The notes under the pieces are model-generated. The model was given only the letters and a program-made list of their open reading frames with translations. It was not told the DNA's origin and searched no databases. The position numbers and the translations under genes are program-made. From the IMG/VR virus record IMGVR_UViG_3300032331_000664, positions 1 to 29,265 of that record: 29,265 nt of DNA, one strand, 5' to 3'. Source of the DNA: a virus. Each line of letters begins with the position of its first letter. The first letter of the stretch is position 1. This document shows positions 1 through 6,955 of the stretch, piece by piece.

Positions 1-110
1 AATTGTTGATGGAAATAATAAGGTCTTAAACCATTTGCTATGCAATAAAGTATTTTGTTTTTTAAGAAAAAAAGTCTTTTCTCTATTTTCCATGACTTAT
101 CTTGTTTCAT
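1..110 (-). CDS. Small basic hypothetical protein, runs off the left edge
   Basis: An open frame starts at the ATG at 110-108 and is still open at base 3 (36 codons seen). The product begins MKQDKSWKIEKRLFF and is rich in Lys, Phe and Tyr. The start overlaps the TGA of the MITKQQEQ mini-ORF in leader repeat copy A, an ATGA junction like many others here. If the two window ends are joined, the frame continues through TTG ACA CCC and stops at 29238-29240, giving 45 residues, followed 7 bases later by another ATG. I recognise no family. That the frame is real is likely from its position directly after the conserved leader. Confidence 0.5.
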   Translation of the reverse strand, partial: MKQDKSWKIEKRLFFLKNKILYCIANGLRPYYFHQQ

Positions 111-135
111 TGTTCTTGTTGTTTAGTTATCATTT
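106..135 (-). repeat. Leader repeat, copy A (mini-ORF MITKQQEQ)
   Basis: A 30-base direct repeat shared with copy B at 440-469. Its core on the minus strand is AACAACAAGAACAATG, whose last three bases are the start codon of the gene at 1-110. The repeat also contains an eight-codon ORF, MITKQQEQ, at 107-133. Its ATG overlaps the TGA of the upstream gene, and its own TGA overlaps the downstream ATG. Confidence 0.85.
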
Positions 136-444
136 TACTTCTAGTTTAAAGTTATCCCACACCCATTGTGCTCCTTGTTCAAAACCTTGAGTTAATCCAT
201 CATTAAAACCACCATCATCCAAGCCTTGGTGATACGGTAGCTTACCTATTTCTATCTGTAACTTTCTTATAAAAGATAAGTCCCAAGCATTTGGCGTCAT
301 GCCTACTATAAATTCAGGGTCAAGTAAGTCAATGATTGTATCCATTGCCAGTTGTAAGTCTTCTGTGCTAATCTTTACAATGTCTACACCTTTTTCCCAT
401 TTTCTGTGTAGTCTCAATATTCCTATTGCTTCTGATATATTCAT
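130..444 (-). CDS. Hypothetical small early phage protein
   Basis: A 104-residue protein with no recognised family. The N-terminal part (about 1-45) looks helical and charged, and the C-terminal part is acidic with a Gly/Asp/Gln-rich stretch (about 73-95). There is no signal peptide or membrane segment, so it is probably cytoplasmic. The start at 444 follows leader repeat copy B directly. The stop at 130-132 overlaps the mini-ORF ATG of copy A. Its place downstream of the recombination genes suggests an accessory early gene. Function is unknown. Confidence 0.75.
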   Translation of the reverse strand: MNISEAIGILRLHRKWEKGVDIVKISTEDLQLAMDTIIDLLDPEFIVGMTPNAWDLSFIRKLQIEIGKLPYHQGLDDGGFNDGLTQGFEQGAQWVWDNFKLEVK

Positions 445-469
445 TGTTCTTGTTGTTTAGTTATCATTT
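440..469 (-). repeat. Leader repeat, copy B (mini-ORF MITKQQEQ)
   Basis: Identical to copy A over 30 bases. The mini-ORF at 441-467 reads MITKQQEQ and its TGA overlaps the ATG of the gene at 130-444. The A-rich stretch just before the start codon fits translation initiation in Bacteroidota, which depends little on Shine-Dalgarno pairing. Confidence 0.85.
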
Positions 470-499
470 CTATTTAAGATATGTGGTAAAAATTGGGAC

Positions 500-709
500 T
501 TATTCTTGTTCGATTGTACCATCTCTGTAATGGGTTGTCACTTGACTAAACTCTGTACTATCATCTACTATATCAAGGTGTCCACTGAATACATAGCCAG
601 TAGCTTGTAGCATTCTTTCAAGTATTTCTAACATCTCATCCATTGAAACATCGTTGTGTTTGACTGAGTAGGTTACCGTGTGTTCGTATTGTTCGATTGT
701 TATTTTCAT
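500..709 (-). CDS. Hypothetical small acidic phage protein
   Basis: A 69-residue acidic protein starting MKITIEQYEHTVTYSV. It has a predicted beta-rich N-terminus, a helical stretch MDEMLEILERML (about 23-34) and a beta-rich C-terminus. This layout resembles short proteins of unknown function in other Bacteroidota phages, but I know no function. The ATG at 709 overlaps the stop of the upstream nuclease gene (ATGA, 706-709), so it is translationally coupled to the recombination genes. Confidence 0.75.
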   Translation of the reverse strand: MKITIEQYEHTVTYSVKHNDVSMDEMLEILERMLQATGYVFSGHLDIVDDSTEFSQVTTHYRDGTIEQE

Positions 710-1323
710 TTCGCTTCCAATAATTTATAATACTCATTATAATACTCAGTACACAATTCCAATCTCTCAACCATCTCCTGCTCCTTAGCCTCATCACGAT
801 CAAACGAAAGTACGGTGATTCTCTTCTCCGGTGCGATGTGGTCAACGCGATGTATATCTAAGTTCTCCCACTCGTTTAGTAGCTCGTTGGATGTTGTTAC
901 CATGCAGTAGATTAATTCTGCCTTAGGTTTGTCGTATAGCCTCATGTAAGCTCTCAACTGCCACTCATAGATTGCATCGTATCCATCCTCTGCCATCACT
1001 GGAAAGGTATCCAATGACCAGGATGTCTTGATGTCGATGATTGAATCGTTTGTGATGATATCTGCTTCGCCTGTCATCAGCTCGTCAACCATTCGCACCG
1101 TGTTCTTGACGTATCCCTCGAATCGCACGGTGTTAACCAGGTCAATTGAATCCTGCTCTTGACTCAATCCCTTCTCAATGTACTTGGAATTGATTTGACT
1201 GCGGTATCCGTAGAAGTTTTCCTTAGCAACTTGCTTGATGTAAGTTTTTGCAGTTTGTCCCATTTCATTCTTTCCTCGGCCGTTGGTCATCAACTTACCG
1301 ATGGAGGATGGATGCCATTTCAT
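706..1323 (-). CDS. PD-(D/E)XK nuclease, YqaJ/lambda-exonuclease-like
   Basis: A 205-residue probable nuclease. Visible motifs are the G-E-A-D segment at about 85-88, followed by the I-D-I-K strand (Asp97, Lys99) and a QLRAYM helix near 122. This is the usual order of acidic residue, Asp-x-Lys and Gln-containing helix in PD-(D/E)XK exonucleases. An upstream K-G...E patch (about 51-56) could supply another metal ligand. It follows the ERF-type annealing protein with an ATGA overlap (1320-1323). Such exonuclease and annealing protein pairs perform phage single-strand-annealing recombination. Inferred role: resecting DNA ends for the ERF protein. A Cas4-like or plain degradative role cannot be excluded. 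Confidence 0.72.
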   Translation of the reverse strand: MKWHPSSIGKLMTNGRGKNEMGQTAKTYIKQVAKENFYGYRSQINSKYIEKGLSQEQDSIDLVNTVRFEGYVKNTVRMVDELMTGEADIITNDSIIDIKTSWSLDTFPVMAEDGYDAIYEWQLRAYMRLYDKPKAELIYCMVTTSNELLNEWENLDIHRVDHIAPEKRITVLSFDRDEAKEQEMVERLELCTEYYNEYYKLLEAK

Positions 1324-1841
1324 AATTCTAATGCTTTAAGTTGTACCTCAGTCAATGTCCATTTCTCAATCAATTGCTCCTTTGTGTACTTTCCTGCTTG
1401 AATGGATGCCACTGCGGATTCGAATCTCGCATTGTCCAACGCAGGTTTAACGGGTGCGACTGCAATCGATGCTGCCTTTCCATCATCATCCACCGCCTGA
1501 AGCGATAACAATGATTGCAATGTTCCTCTTCGGAAGTAAGTCACCGCACTCAATACCTTTTGTGGATCAGTTATAATCGGCAAGGTCATGAATGACTCAA
1601 CCATCTCACCCGAATCGATGTCAATGATTCTCGTCACGACATCATTTCCAACAATTGGTTGAAGCAATATCAATCCATTCTCCAAAAGAATTGGCTCGAC
1701 TGCGGTGAGCAGTGCATTGATGTCGGCATATGACTTTTTGAAATGTGGATTCGTTGCATTCTTTGCTACCTTTCCAATCTGCTGTTTAGCAAGATGCAAC
1801 TTTTGATACAGTGTTGCGACTGTTTTTGTGTTCTTTTCCAT
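1320..1841 (-). CDS. erf: ERF-family single-strand annealing protein
   Basis: A 173-residue protein. Its N-terminal half matches the ERF pattern: helical start, then NPHFKKSYADINALLTAVEP, then a hydrophobic ENGLILLQP strand and a beta sheet. ERF proteins bind single-stranded DNA and anneal complementary strands, often helping to circularise phage DNA. I chose the ATG at 1841 (MEKNTKTVATL) over the ATG at 1862. It leaves exactly 21 bases between a TAnnTTTG-like box (1863-1870) and the start, the same spacing as at the primase gene, and the leader contains AACACGC. The C-terminal segment (about 145-173) is a separate helical tail. Confidence 0.8.
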   Translation of the reverse strand: MEKNTKTVATLYQKLHLAKQQIGKVAKNATNPHFKKSYADINALLTAVEPILLENGLILLQPIVGNDVVTRIIDIDSGEMVESFMTLPIITDPQKVLSAVTYFRRGTLQSLLSLQAVDDDGKAASIAVAPVKPALDNARFESAVASIQAGKYTKEQLIEKWTLTEVQLKALEL

Positions 1842-1862
1842 AATTAGCGTGTTAATTTTCAA

Positions 1863-1892
1863 TAAAGATAATAAACTATTTTAGATTGGCAA
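1863..1892 (-). promoter_or_regulatory. Early promoter for the ERF/nuclease unit
   Basis: On the minus strand TTG (1892-1890), a 19-base spacer and TATCTTTA (1870-1863) fit the Bacteroidota consensus TTG-N(17-23)-TAnnTTTG with one mismatch in the last base. The ERF start codon is 21 bases downstream through a leader containing AACACGC. The same box and leader layout occurs at 5098 and 7346. Confidence 0.62.
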
Positions 1893-2334
1893 TAAAATTA
1901 TCATAAAATTCAATGAAATCATCAAAAGTTCTTGAGATATAGTACACTCCTCCAGCATCTTCAATCATTTTTTGATATACTTTTTGTGCATCTGATTGCC
2001 TATCTTTACCATACTTCACCTCAATCTTGACTGAGCGACCTCGAATGGTTGCCGAGATATCTGCGGAACCTGGTGTTCCAGTTCCTTTGGTCCATTGTCC
2101 TCCCATCTCAACTCCATCAGTACGGTACTTCTTGCGATAAACTCCCATCGTATTGATTCGCTCCGCTTGGCATCCACTCATCTGAAGGAATCCACATATG
2201 GATTTGGTGAGTGCATTCGCTGAGTTATCCTGCCAATTAGTGAGGAATGAATCCACATATGGCATCTTCGGATACTTCGCTCGTGTGAGAGCTCTTTCGA
2301 GGTCTTTGATTCGTTCTTTGTTTTGTTTTGTCAT
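1876..2334 (-). CDS. VRR-NUC-like nuclease (Holliday-junction-resolvase-like)
   Basis: A 152-residue protein with a PD-(D/E)XK core of the VRR-NUC type: GTPGSAD (about 85-91) followed by the strand RSVKIEVKYG, giving Asp then Glu-x-Lys, and a helix with a conserved-looking Gln (DAQKVYQKM). The C-terminal end is VYYISRTFDDFIEFY. VRR-NUC proteins cut branched or flapped DNA. Inferred role: resolving recombination or replication intermediates before packaging. It lies between the primase-helicase genes and the ERF promoter. The start overlaps the previous stop as ATGA (2331-2334). Confidence 0.72.
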   Translation of the reverse strand: MTKQNKERIKDLERALTRAKYPKMPYVDSFLTNWQDNSANALTKSICGFLQMSGCQAERINTMGVYRKKYRTDGVEMGGQWTKGTGTPGSADISATIRGRSVKIEVKYGKDRQSDAQKVYQKMIEDAGGVYYISRTFDDFIEFYDNFIANLK

Positions 2335-2474
2335 TTGATAGATTTGATTATATAGTAAATAATAATAGCACTAACTAATAAAAAAAATAAAGGAAGCATA
2401 AAATCGTAATAAATTGATTCCCTCAATTTTCTATATTTTCTTGCTTGTTTAATGTAATATTCTTTATTTCTCAT
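2331..2474 (-). CDS. Small single-pass membrane protein
   Basis: A 47-residue protein. It has a strongly basic N-terminus (RNKEYYIKQARKYRKLRE) followed by one hydrophobic segment at about 26-44 (MLPLFFLLVSAIIIYY). By the positive-inside rule the N-terminus should be cytoplasmic. It is joined to both neighbours by ATGA overlaps (2471-2474 and 2331-2334). I see no family and would not assign a role. Confidence 0.65.
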   Translation of the reverse strand: MRNKEYYIKQARKYRKLRESIYYDFMLPLFFLLVSAIIIYYIIKSIK

Positions 2475-2677
2475 AACTTTATTATTTCGTTTTTCACTTC
2501 ATCTAATAAATTATGTAAAGCACATAGTTGATTTGAATGATGCCAACATTCATCCATTCCTGAAGTTTTAACAAATGGAATCCAATTAGCTTTTATTCCA
2601 AATGGAGTCCATGTGAAATCTTGAATTTCAACAATATATCCTTTTGGCTTTTTTATTATTCTAAATTTTGAAGTCAT
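2471..2677 (-). CDS. Hypothetical small protein
   Basis: A 68-residue protein with a beta-rich N-terminus (FRIIKKPKGYIVEIQDF), an aromatic central part with a Cys/His pair (MDECWHHSNQLCAL) and a short C-terminal helix. The C-W-H-H...C arrangement might bind a metal, but with only two cysteines this is speculation. The start overlaps the primase-helicase stop as ATGA (2674-2677), so it is co-translated with the replication gene. Confidence 0.65.
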   Translation of the reverse strand: MTSKFRIIKKPKGYIVEIQDFTWTPFGIKANWIPFVKTSGMDECWHHSNQLCALHNLLDEVKNEIIKL

Positions 2678-5076
2678 ATCTCCTTTGCTTTATCGTTTAA
2701 CTCATCCCAAATATCATCCTTTGGTTTCTCAACTTTCACACCTGGTACGGTCAACTCAAAGTACCTTCCATTGTGATTCCTTCCTTTATTCAAGTTATAT
2801 CCTTTGTAGTTAGCATATTCAGCTACCCACTTGAGGAACTTCCTTGATTCCAATTCTTTGTATCCATTGAATTCGGATGTGAATTGTTGCATCACTCCAC
2901 TATTGTAATGGAAGATGTTGAGTGCAAGATTCCCCTCCTCAGTCCAATCATAGAAATCTTTCGATGTCGATTGAATGAATCTCTTCGCATCTGCATTGAT
3001 TGAGATTGATTTGGTCAATCCATTGGATAGGAAAGATTGAAGATTCTTAATCATGTAATTGTCAAAGCGAATCCAATCATCATCCCCCCATGAGTCAAAG
3101 AGCAATCTACCATACTCATCCAATGGTGATCGTCTTGAATGGAAGTATTGAAAGAATTCAAGTTCATGCCTTCTTCGGTCATGAGAGCTTCCTGCTCCAC
3201 TTATCACATAGTTGGTTGTGATGACAATCTTTGGTGACCTTTCAAATGGGATAAATATCTCATCCTTATTTTTTCGGTTGACTGTGATTCCTTCCGAGAT
3301 GATTGAGAATAATTGCTCAAAATCAAAGTTCCGTTTCACATCATCGAATGCAAGAATTTGAGAATCCAAGTTAACTCGCTGATAAACGAAATCACTCTTT
3401 CCAGGATTGAATGCCTTTCCATCAATCTTCACGACTCTTCGGAAGTATCCGAGAGCTGCCAACATCAACGACTTCCCACTCCCTCCATTTGGATTGTCAT
3501 CAATCTCTTGGTCATTGAAGATAATTGCCTTTTGGTCGGTCTTATCTTTGAAGGAATGGATGAGATATCCCAAGGTTGTTTCAAGCGACATGATTCTCAC
3601 ATCATCATTGGCTGATACCTTTTTAACGAAATCCTCAAAGTCATTTGTTGAGTCCTTGATTGGAGTGAAGTCACGTTGAATGATTTGATTCTCCCAAATG
3701 TATCCATCCACATCAATATAACTCATGACCTTGACATCATTCTTGGATACTTTCACCACTCCATTCTTGAAAGGGATGAATGATGAGTCCTTTGTGTCCT
3801 GGAGCATGAAGATATCAATCGAGTCAATCATGTTCAGGTGATTCTCATTGAAGAGATATGGTGATCGTGAACAATAGTTCCATACATTAACCTCATTCTT
3901 ATCGAGAAGGTAGTTCAAAACATAATCTTTGATTTGCTCAGTGGAACTCAATCGAACTTTGTTCTCTTTCACCCTCACAAATGTCGGTCGTTCAGCATTC
4001 TCCGGATAGTATTTGTTGAATCCACTCTTCACCAGGAACTCACTGTACTTAATCGGCTCTATTTGTATTCCTTTTTTTGAGTCAACCATCCAAAAAACAT
4101 CATCACCGGATGCAATCTCTTCCTTAATATCATCGATAATGTCATCAGCGACTCCAAGTTGTTTCTTGATGTCATCCTTAGTGATTCCCGACTTGAGTTT
4201 TTGTTTGACCTTGTGGAAGGTATCCTTATCTTCAAAGTATTTTGTTGAGAATGTAGCTTTTTTATATGCTGAATTGATGGATGTTACCATCTCACCATGG
4301 TTGAAGCTCGTCCCTTGACAATACTTGGTCCATATGTACTGTTCAGTGGTTGCCTTATCAATGCCATATTCACACATCACACAAGCCAACTTGAAAACAA
4401 AGTGATTTCGGCTACCTTCCTCAAATCTGCATCCATGGTCGAATCTTTCAATCAATGAGATAATCTTATCCTCATCATTCAAGACACAAGTTGGGGTGCG
4501 TTCAGTGTAATTGTATCCCTCATCGGTTTCAATTCCCTCCCATACTTGACAGAACTCATTGAAGTATATTTTCGGATCGTATGATTCAAAACAAACGCGA
4601 GATACATTTGAATTCTTAACATCAAAATAGTCCGATTGGAAGTATTTCCCAAATGCGGTGAATCTTCTCTTGTGTTCTAACTTATCTGATTTGGGAATGC
4701 TGATGACCGCCTTCAATCCATTTCCACCTGGAGAGGTGAATACCATCATGACGTGCTTATCATCAATCAATCGAGCTCTCTCCTCATTCATTTTTGTTTT
4801 GGAAGGATATTGGTCAAAATCCAATACGCATAATCCCGAATGCTCAACCAATGAATTGTCGTTCCTTTCCGAGAAGATACCATTGAACATGATTGCATTC
4901 AATGATGACTTCAATCGGTCATGCTCATCATCACTCTTGTCGAGTGCTCTGATTTTTGTTATTTTGGAAATCAATTCAGGATTCCCGACCTTGATTCGGG
5001 TATAGATATCTTGAATTGTGAGCTCATACGGTGTATCTTTTGAGCTAAAAAGATTCTTAAATACTGATACTTTCAT
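2674..5076 (-). CDS. Primase-helicase: VirE-N/BT4734-type N-terminus plus SF3/D5-like helicase
   Basis: About 800 residues. The N-terminal 250 resemble the BT4734/VirE N-terminal domain found in Bacteroidota mobile elements (HSGLCVLDFDQYP, then FTSPGGNGLKAVISI), a primase-polymerase-like fold. The C-terminal part is an SF3/D5-type helicase: Walker A GGSGKS at about 531-536, Walker B ILAFDD at about 574-579, sensor TTN at about 620 and an Arg-rich segment DRRRHELEFF just after it. It should prime and unwind DNA at the phage origin. I chose the ATG at 5076 (MKVSVFKNLF). The longer frame from 5151 would cover the promoter box at 5098-5105 and has an unlikely N-terminus. Confidence 0.85.
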   Translation of the reverse strand: MKVSVFKNLFSSKDTPYELTIQDIYTRIKVGNPELISKITKIRALDKSDDEHDRLKSSLNAIMFNGIFSERNDNSLVEHSGLCVLDFDQYPSKTKMNEERARLIDDKHVMMVFTSPGGNGLKAVISIPKSDKLEHKRRFTAFGKYFQSDYFDVKNSNVSRVCFESYDPKIYFNEFCQVWEGIETDEGYNYTERTPTCVLNDEDKIISLIERFDHGCRFEEGSRNHFVFKLACVMCEYGIDKATTEQYIWTKYCQGTSFNHGEMVTSINSAYKKATFSTKYFEDKDTFHKVKQKLKSGITKDDIKKQLGVADDIIDDIKEEIASGDDVFWMVDSKKGIQIEPIKYSEFLVKSGFNKYYPENAERPTFVRVKENKVRLSSTEQIKDYVLNYLLDKNEVNVWNYCSRSPYLFNENHLNMIDSIDIFMLQDTKDSSFIPFKNGVVKVSKNDVKVMSYIDVDGYIWENQIIQRDFTPIKDSTNDFEDFVKKVSANDDVRIMSLETTLGYLIHSFKDKTDQKAIIFNDQEIDDNPNGGSGKSLMLAALGYFRRVVKIDGKAFNPGKSDFVYQRVNLDSQILAFDDVKRNFDFEQLFSIISEGITVNRKNKDEIFIPFERSPKIVITTNYVISGAGSSHDRRRHELEFFQYFHSRRSPLDEYGRLLFDSWGDDDWIRFDNYMIKNLQSFLSNGLTKSISINADAKRFIQSTSKDFYDWTEEGNLALNIFHYNSGVMQQFTSEFNGYKELESRKFLKWVAEYANYKGYNLNKGRNHNGRYFELTVPGVKVEKPKDDIWDELNDKAKEI

Positions 5077-5097
5077 TTGCGTGTGTGTTATTTGTGA

Positions 5098-5105
5098 CAA
5101 AGATA
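5098..5105 (-). promoter_or_regulatory. Promoter -7 box upstream of the primase-helicase
   Basis: TATCTTTG on the minus strand matches TAnnTTTG exactly and lies 21 bases before the ATG at 5076, with an AACACACACGC leader between. No TTG sits at the normal -33 spacing. That position (about 5124-5134) is instead occupied by a CGTGACGATGT element of the repeat family described for 5124-5285, so regulation by a bound protein is plausible. Confidence 0.58.
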
Positions 5106-5123
5106 GGTAAAAAAATGTCAATC

Positions 5124-5285
5124 CGTGACGATGTTGAAATGTTATTGTCACGCCTATATCCTATACTGGTGTTGACTTTCAGCAAAAGCGTGACGATGTG
5201 ACGATAAAAAAAACTCGATGCCCATTCCTAAAAAACGACTTGTTGTATAGAGTAGGTATATAAGAGCATCGTCATATCGTCACGC
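5124..5285. repeat. Repeat cluster GCGTGACRAT, candidate replication origin or operator
   Basis: Four copies of a motif close to GCGTGACRAT: 5124-5134 (plus), 5144-5153 (inverted), 5188-5205 (plus, with a second TGACGAT half) and 5268-5285 (inverted, also with a second half). The last two form an 18-base inverted repeat with one mismatch, GCGTGACGAT[G/A]TGACGAT, about 60 bases apart. The cluster lies between a DnaA domain-IV-like gene and the primase-helicase gene and reaches into the stop of the former. Origin iterons or an operator are the likely roles. Confidence 0.7.
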
Positions 5286-5684
5286 ATCACTGCTCAAGAG
5301 CTCCTCATATTCATTCCTCAACACTCTCCTTTTGATTGATTTGAGCTGATTGTACGACTTACATTTGAGAATCTCATCACGAAGAAATCGCATTTTTTTC
5401 ACATGAGCATTCCCAAGAAGCTCATCGATATCATCCTGGATAACGGTGATGTAATATAAATCACCACTCTCAATTGCCCAATTGTGTAGCTTGATGTTGT
5501 GCATCACTGTTGCATGACCTCGATTGAAATACTCACCAATCGCATGAAATGGGATGTTCAACCCCCTCAGCTCTGCCATTAGATATCTTCTCCTCATTGT
5601 CAATACCTGGTGTCTACTTATTACATCCAATTTATCACGTTGGATGATGTGTTTAATTGCTTTTATTTTATCTTGTTTTGTCAT
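5280..5684 (-). CDS. Stand-alone DnaA domain-IV-like DNA-binding protein
   Basis: A 134-residue protein. Residues about 28-72 resemble the C-terminal DNA-binding domain of DnaA: an Arg-rich helix (RRRYLMAELRGLN), an IGEYF helix, then RGHATVMHNIK, comparable to the DnaA signature R-D-H-[ST]-T-V-x-H. No AAA+ ATPase domain is present. The rest (about 75-134) is helical and charged. It directly precedes the repeat cluster and the primase-helicase gene, so it may bind those repeats as origin-binding or regulatory protein. That link is inferred from position only. The start overlaps the upstream gene as ATGA. Confidence 0.68.
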   Translation of the reverse strand: MTKQDKIKAIKHIIQRDKLDVISRHQVLTMRRRYLMAELRGLNIPFHAIGEYFNRGHATVMHNIKLHNWAIESGDLYYITVIQDDIDELLGNAHVKKMRFLRDEILKCKSYNQLKSIKRRVLRNEYEELLSSDA

Positions 5685-5869
5685 TTTATAAAGTATTTCT
5701 TGTTTTCATTCTTCTCAACCTGGTATCCTAACTGTTCATACATCTTGAGGTATCGATACACTGACCTCTCACTGATTTGAAGATATCTGCCCATCGTGTG
5801 GATGTGTCGAGGTTTCTCTTTGAGGAAATCAATGAGCTTGATCACTCGCATGATTCGATGCTGATTCAT
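5681..5869 (-). CDS. Winged-helix DNA-binding protein
   Basis: A 62-residue protein resembling a minimal winged helix-turn-helix of the HTH_11/DeoR type: a first helix RVIKLIDFLKEKP, then IHTMGRYLQISERSVYRYLKMYEQLGY, where ISERSVYRYLK is the recognition helix, and a short wing ending in KKYFIK. There is no effector domain. Met7 is an alternative start, but Met1 overlaps the upstream stop as ATGA (5866-5869). It is a candidate early transcription regulator, co-translated with the DnaA-like protein. Confidence 0.75.
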   Translation of the reverse strand: MNQHRIMRVIKLIDFLKEKPRHIHTMGRYLQISERSVYRYLKMYEQLGYQVEKNENKKYFIK

Positions 5870-6009
5870 ATCGGCTCAACTTTAAACTTCCCAACCGTAC
5901 ACAATCCTTGATTCAATAGCTCCGATTTTTTCCAATAACACAATGCCTTGGATGGGAAGGTCCAGGATTGGATGACTGTTTTCCCTGAGCAATAACTTAA
6001 TTTATACAT
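5866..6009 (-). CDS. Hypothetical 47-residue protein
   Basis: A frame from ATG at 6009 to TGA at 5866-5868, with the product beginning MYKLSYCSGKTVIQSW and containing two further Cys. It is preceded by a TCACGCT leader like those of other early genes here, and its stop overlaps the winged-helix gene start as ATGA. The upstream membrane-protein gene overlaps its first bases. No family is recognised. Position and coupling support it being translated. Confidence 0.55.
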   Translation of the reverse strand: MYKLSYCSGKTVIQSWTFPSKALCYWKKSELLNQGLCTVGKFKVEPI

Positions 6010-6110
6010 AGCGTGATAATTTTAATGATTCCTAAAACTGCTACCATTGCCAAACTTATGGCAATTCCAAGCATTGATGCTTCGTAGTTTTCTTTTCTTT
6101 TGTAGCTCAT
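5997..6110 (-). CDS. Tiny single-pass membrane protein
   Basis: A 37-residue protein: a basic N-terminus (MSYKRKENYEAS) and one hydrophobic segment, MLGIAISLAMVAVLGIIKII. The ATG at 6110 overlaps the preceding stop (ATGA, 6107-6110). Function is unknown. Similar tiny membrane proteins recur in this window. Confidence 0.55.
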   Translation of the reverse strand: MSYKRKENYEASMLGIAISLAMVAVLGIIKIITLCIN

Positions 6111-6490
6111 AATTTTAATTTTTCAAAATCAACACTCTCTGAATAGTATCCATTACTATCACCATACCATCTGATATCAACATATCCTTTGATGGTTGCT
6201 AACTTATAAAATGTCCAAGTAAATGACTCCTGATATTCAGGTATTGTAAAATCAAATGGATTTTCATTTTCATTGGTTGATTCTTCTGCAATCAAAATAG
6301 GTGATCCAATCAAATCATTGATATCACCATTTATATCATCAATTATAACTGATTCACAACAATCTTGAATGTGATACATTTTGTACTTATCACCATTGTC
6401 ACAAGTGAAAGTGATTTCATCTTGCTCCATGTCGACATCTATTTTTGTTAATGTATTTCCAATTAATTCTTTTACTTCTAAGTAGCTCAT
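6107..6490 (-). CDS. Conserved phage protein, DUF7448-like
   Basis: A 127-residue acidic protein. It contains YHIQDCCESVIIDDINGDINDL (given here only as landmarks: QDCCESV and GDINDL, about 41-59), then FTWTFYKLATIKGYVDIRW and GYYSESVDF near the C-terminus. These stretches match my memory of a phage family called DUF7448. The name is from memory, and the function of the family is not known to me. It is coupled by ATGA overlaps at both ends. Confidence 0.7.
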   Translation of the reverse strand: MSYLEVKELIGNTLTKIDVDMEQDEITFTCDNGDKYKMYHIQDCCESVIIDDINGDINDLIGSPILIAEESTNENENPFDFTIPEYQESFTWTFYKLATIKGYVDIRWYGDSNGYYSESVDFEKLKL

Positions 6491-6615
6491 AACGTCTGAT
6501 TAAATTTAATTTCACAAATTCTTTTATACAATTCCTCATTGAATGTACCTCTAATGTGTTCGTGTGATGATTTGGTTGTCCAAAACCGTTTCATCCTTTG
6601 CAGTTTAAATACCAT
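6487..6615 (-). CDS. Small basic hypothetical protein
   Basis: A frame ending at 6487 with possible ATG starts at 6615 (42 residues) and 6594 (35 residues, MKRFWTTKSSHEHIRG). The inner start lies 10 bases after the upstream stop and just behind CAAAGG. The outer one overlaps the upstream gene. The product is basic and aromatic with no membrane segment. The stop overlaps the next ATG as ATGA, which supports it being real. No family is recognised. Confidence 0.5.
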   Translation of the reverse strand: MVFKLQRMKRFWTTKSSHEHIRGTFNEELYKRICEIKFNQTL

Positions 6616-6955
6616 ACTCTTCCCAATCAATATCATCGTTATCATTTCCCCAAGTGTATTCGTTGAGGAAATCTCTCTCATCCATCAAGCACTCAATCAT
6701 GGATAACATCCATTCCTTGTATCCTGGACCAAACTCCATGACCTTATCGGTTGGCTCCTCATCAGTCCACCATACTCCATCCACCATCTTGATGTCAATG
6801 TCATATCGAGCGGTTTCAAAATCGTAGTTGTTTTTCCACCAATCAATCTGAACGATAAAGTATATATTTCCAATCTTATAATGAGCTTCCATTGAATCGT
6901 GATTAACTTCCATGAAGTCCAAATCAATTCTCTCTACTTCTTTTTTCCAATTCAT
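6605..6955 (-). CDS. Hypothetical acidic protein
   Basis: A 116-residue protein, very rich in Trp, Asp and Glu (IDWWKNNYDFE, VWWTDEEPTD, ending DDIDWEEYGI). It is strongly acidic with no signal or membrane segment. The size, charge and early position recall phage inhibitor or DNA-mimic proteins, but no specific family is visible, so that is only a possibility. The start overlaps the preceding stop (ATGA, 6952-6955). Confidence 0.7.
   Translation of the reverse strand: MNWKKEVERIDLDFMEVNHDSMEAHYKIGNIYFIVQIDWWKNNYDFETARYDIDIKMVDGVWWTDEEPTDKVMEFGPGYKEWMLSMIECLMDERDFLNEYTWGNDNDDIDWEEYGI

Noticed and set aside
5077-5151. Longer start of the primase-helicase at 5151
   Set aside because: It would place the TATCTTTG box and the CGTGACGAT element inside the coding region; the start at 5076 has the same 21-base promoter-to-ATG spacing as the ERF gene.
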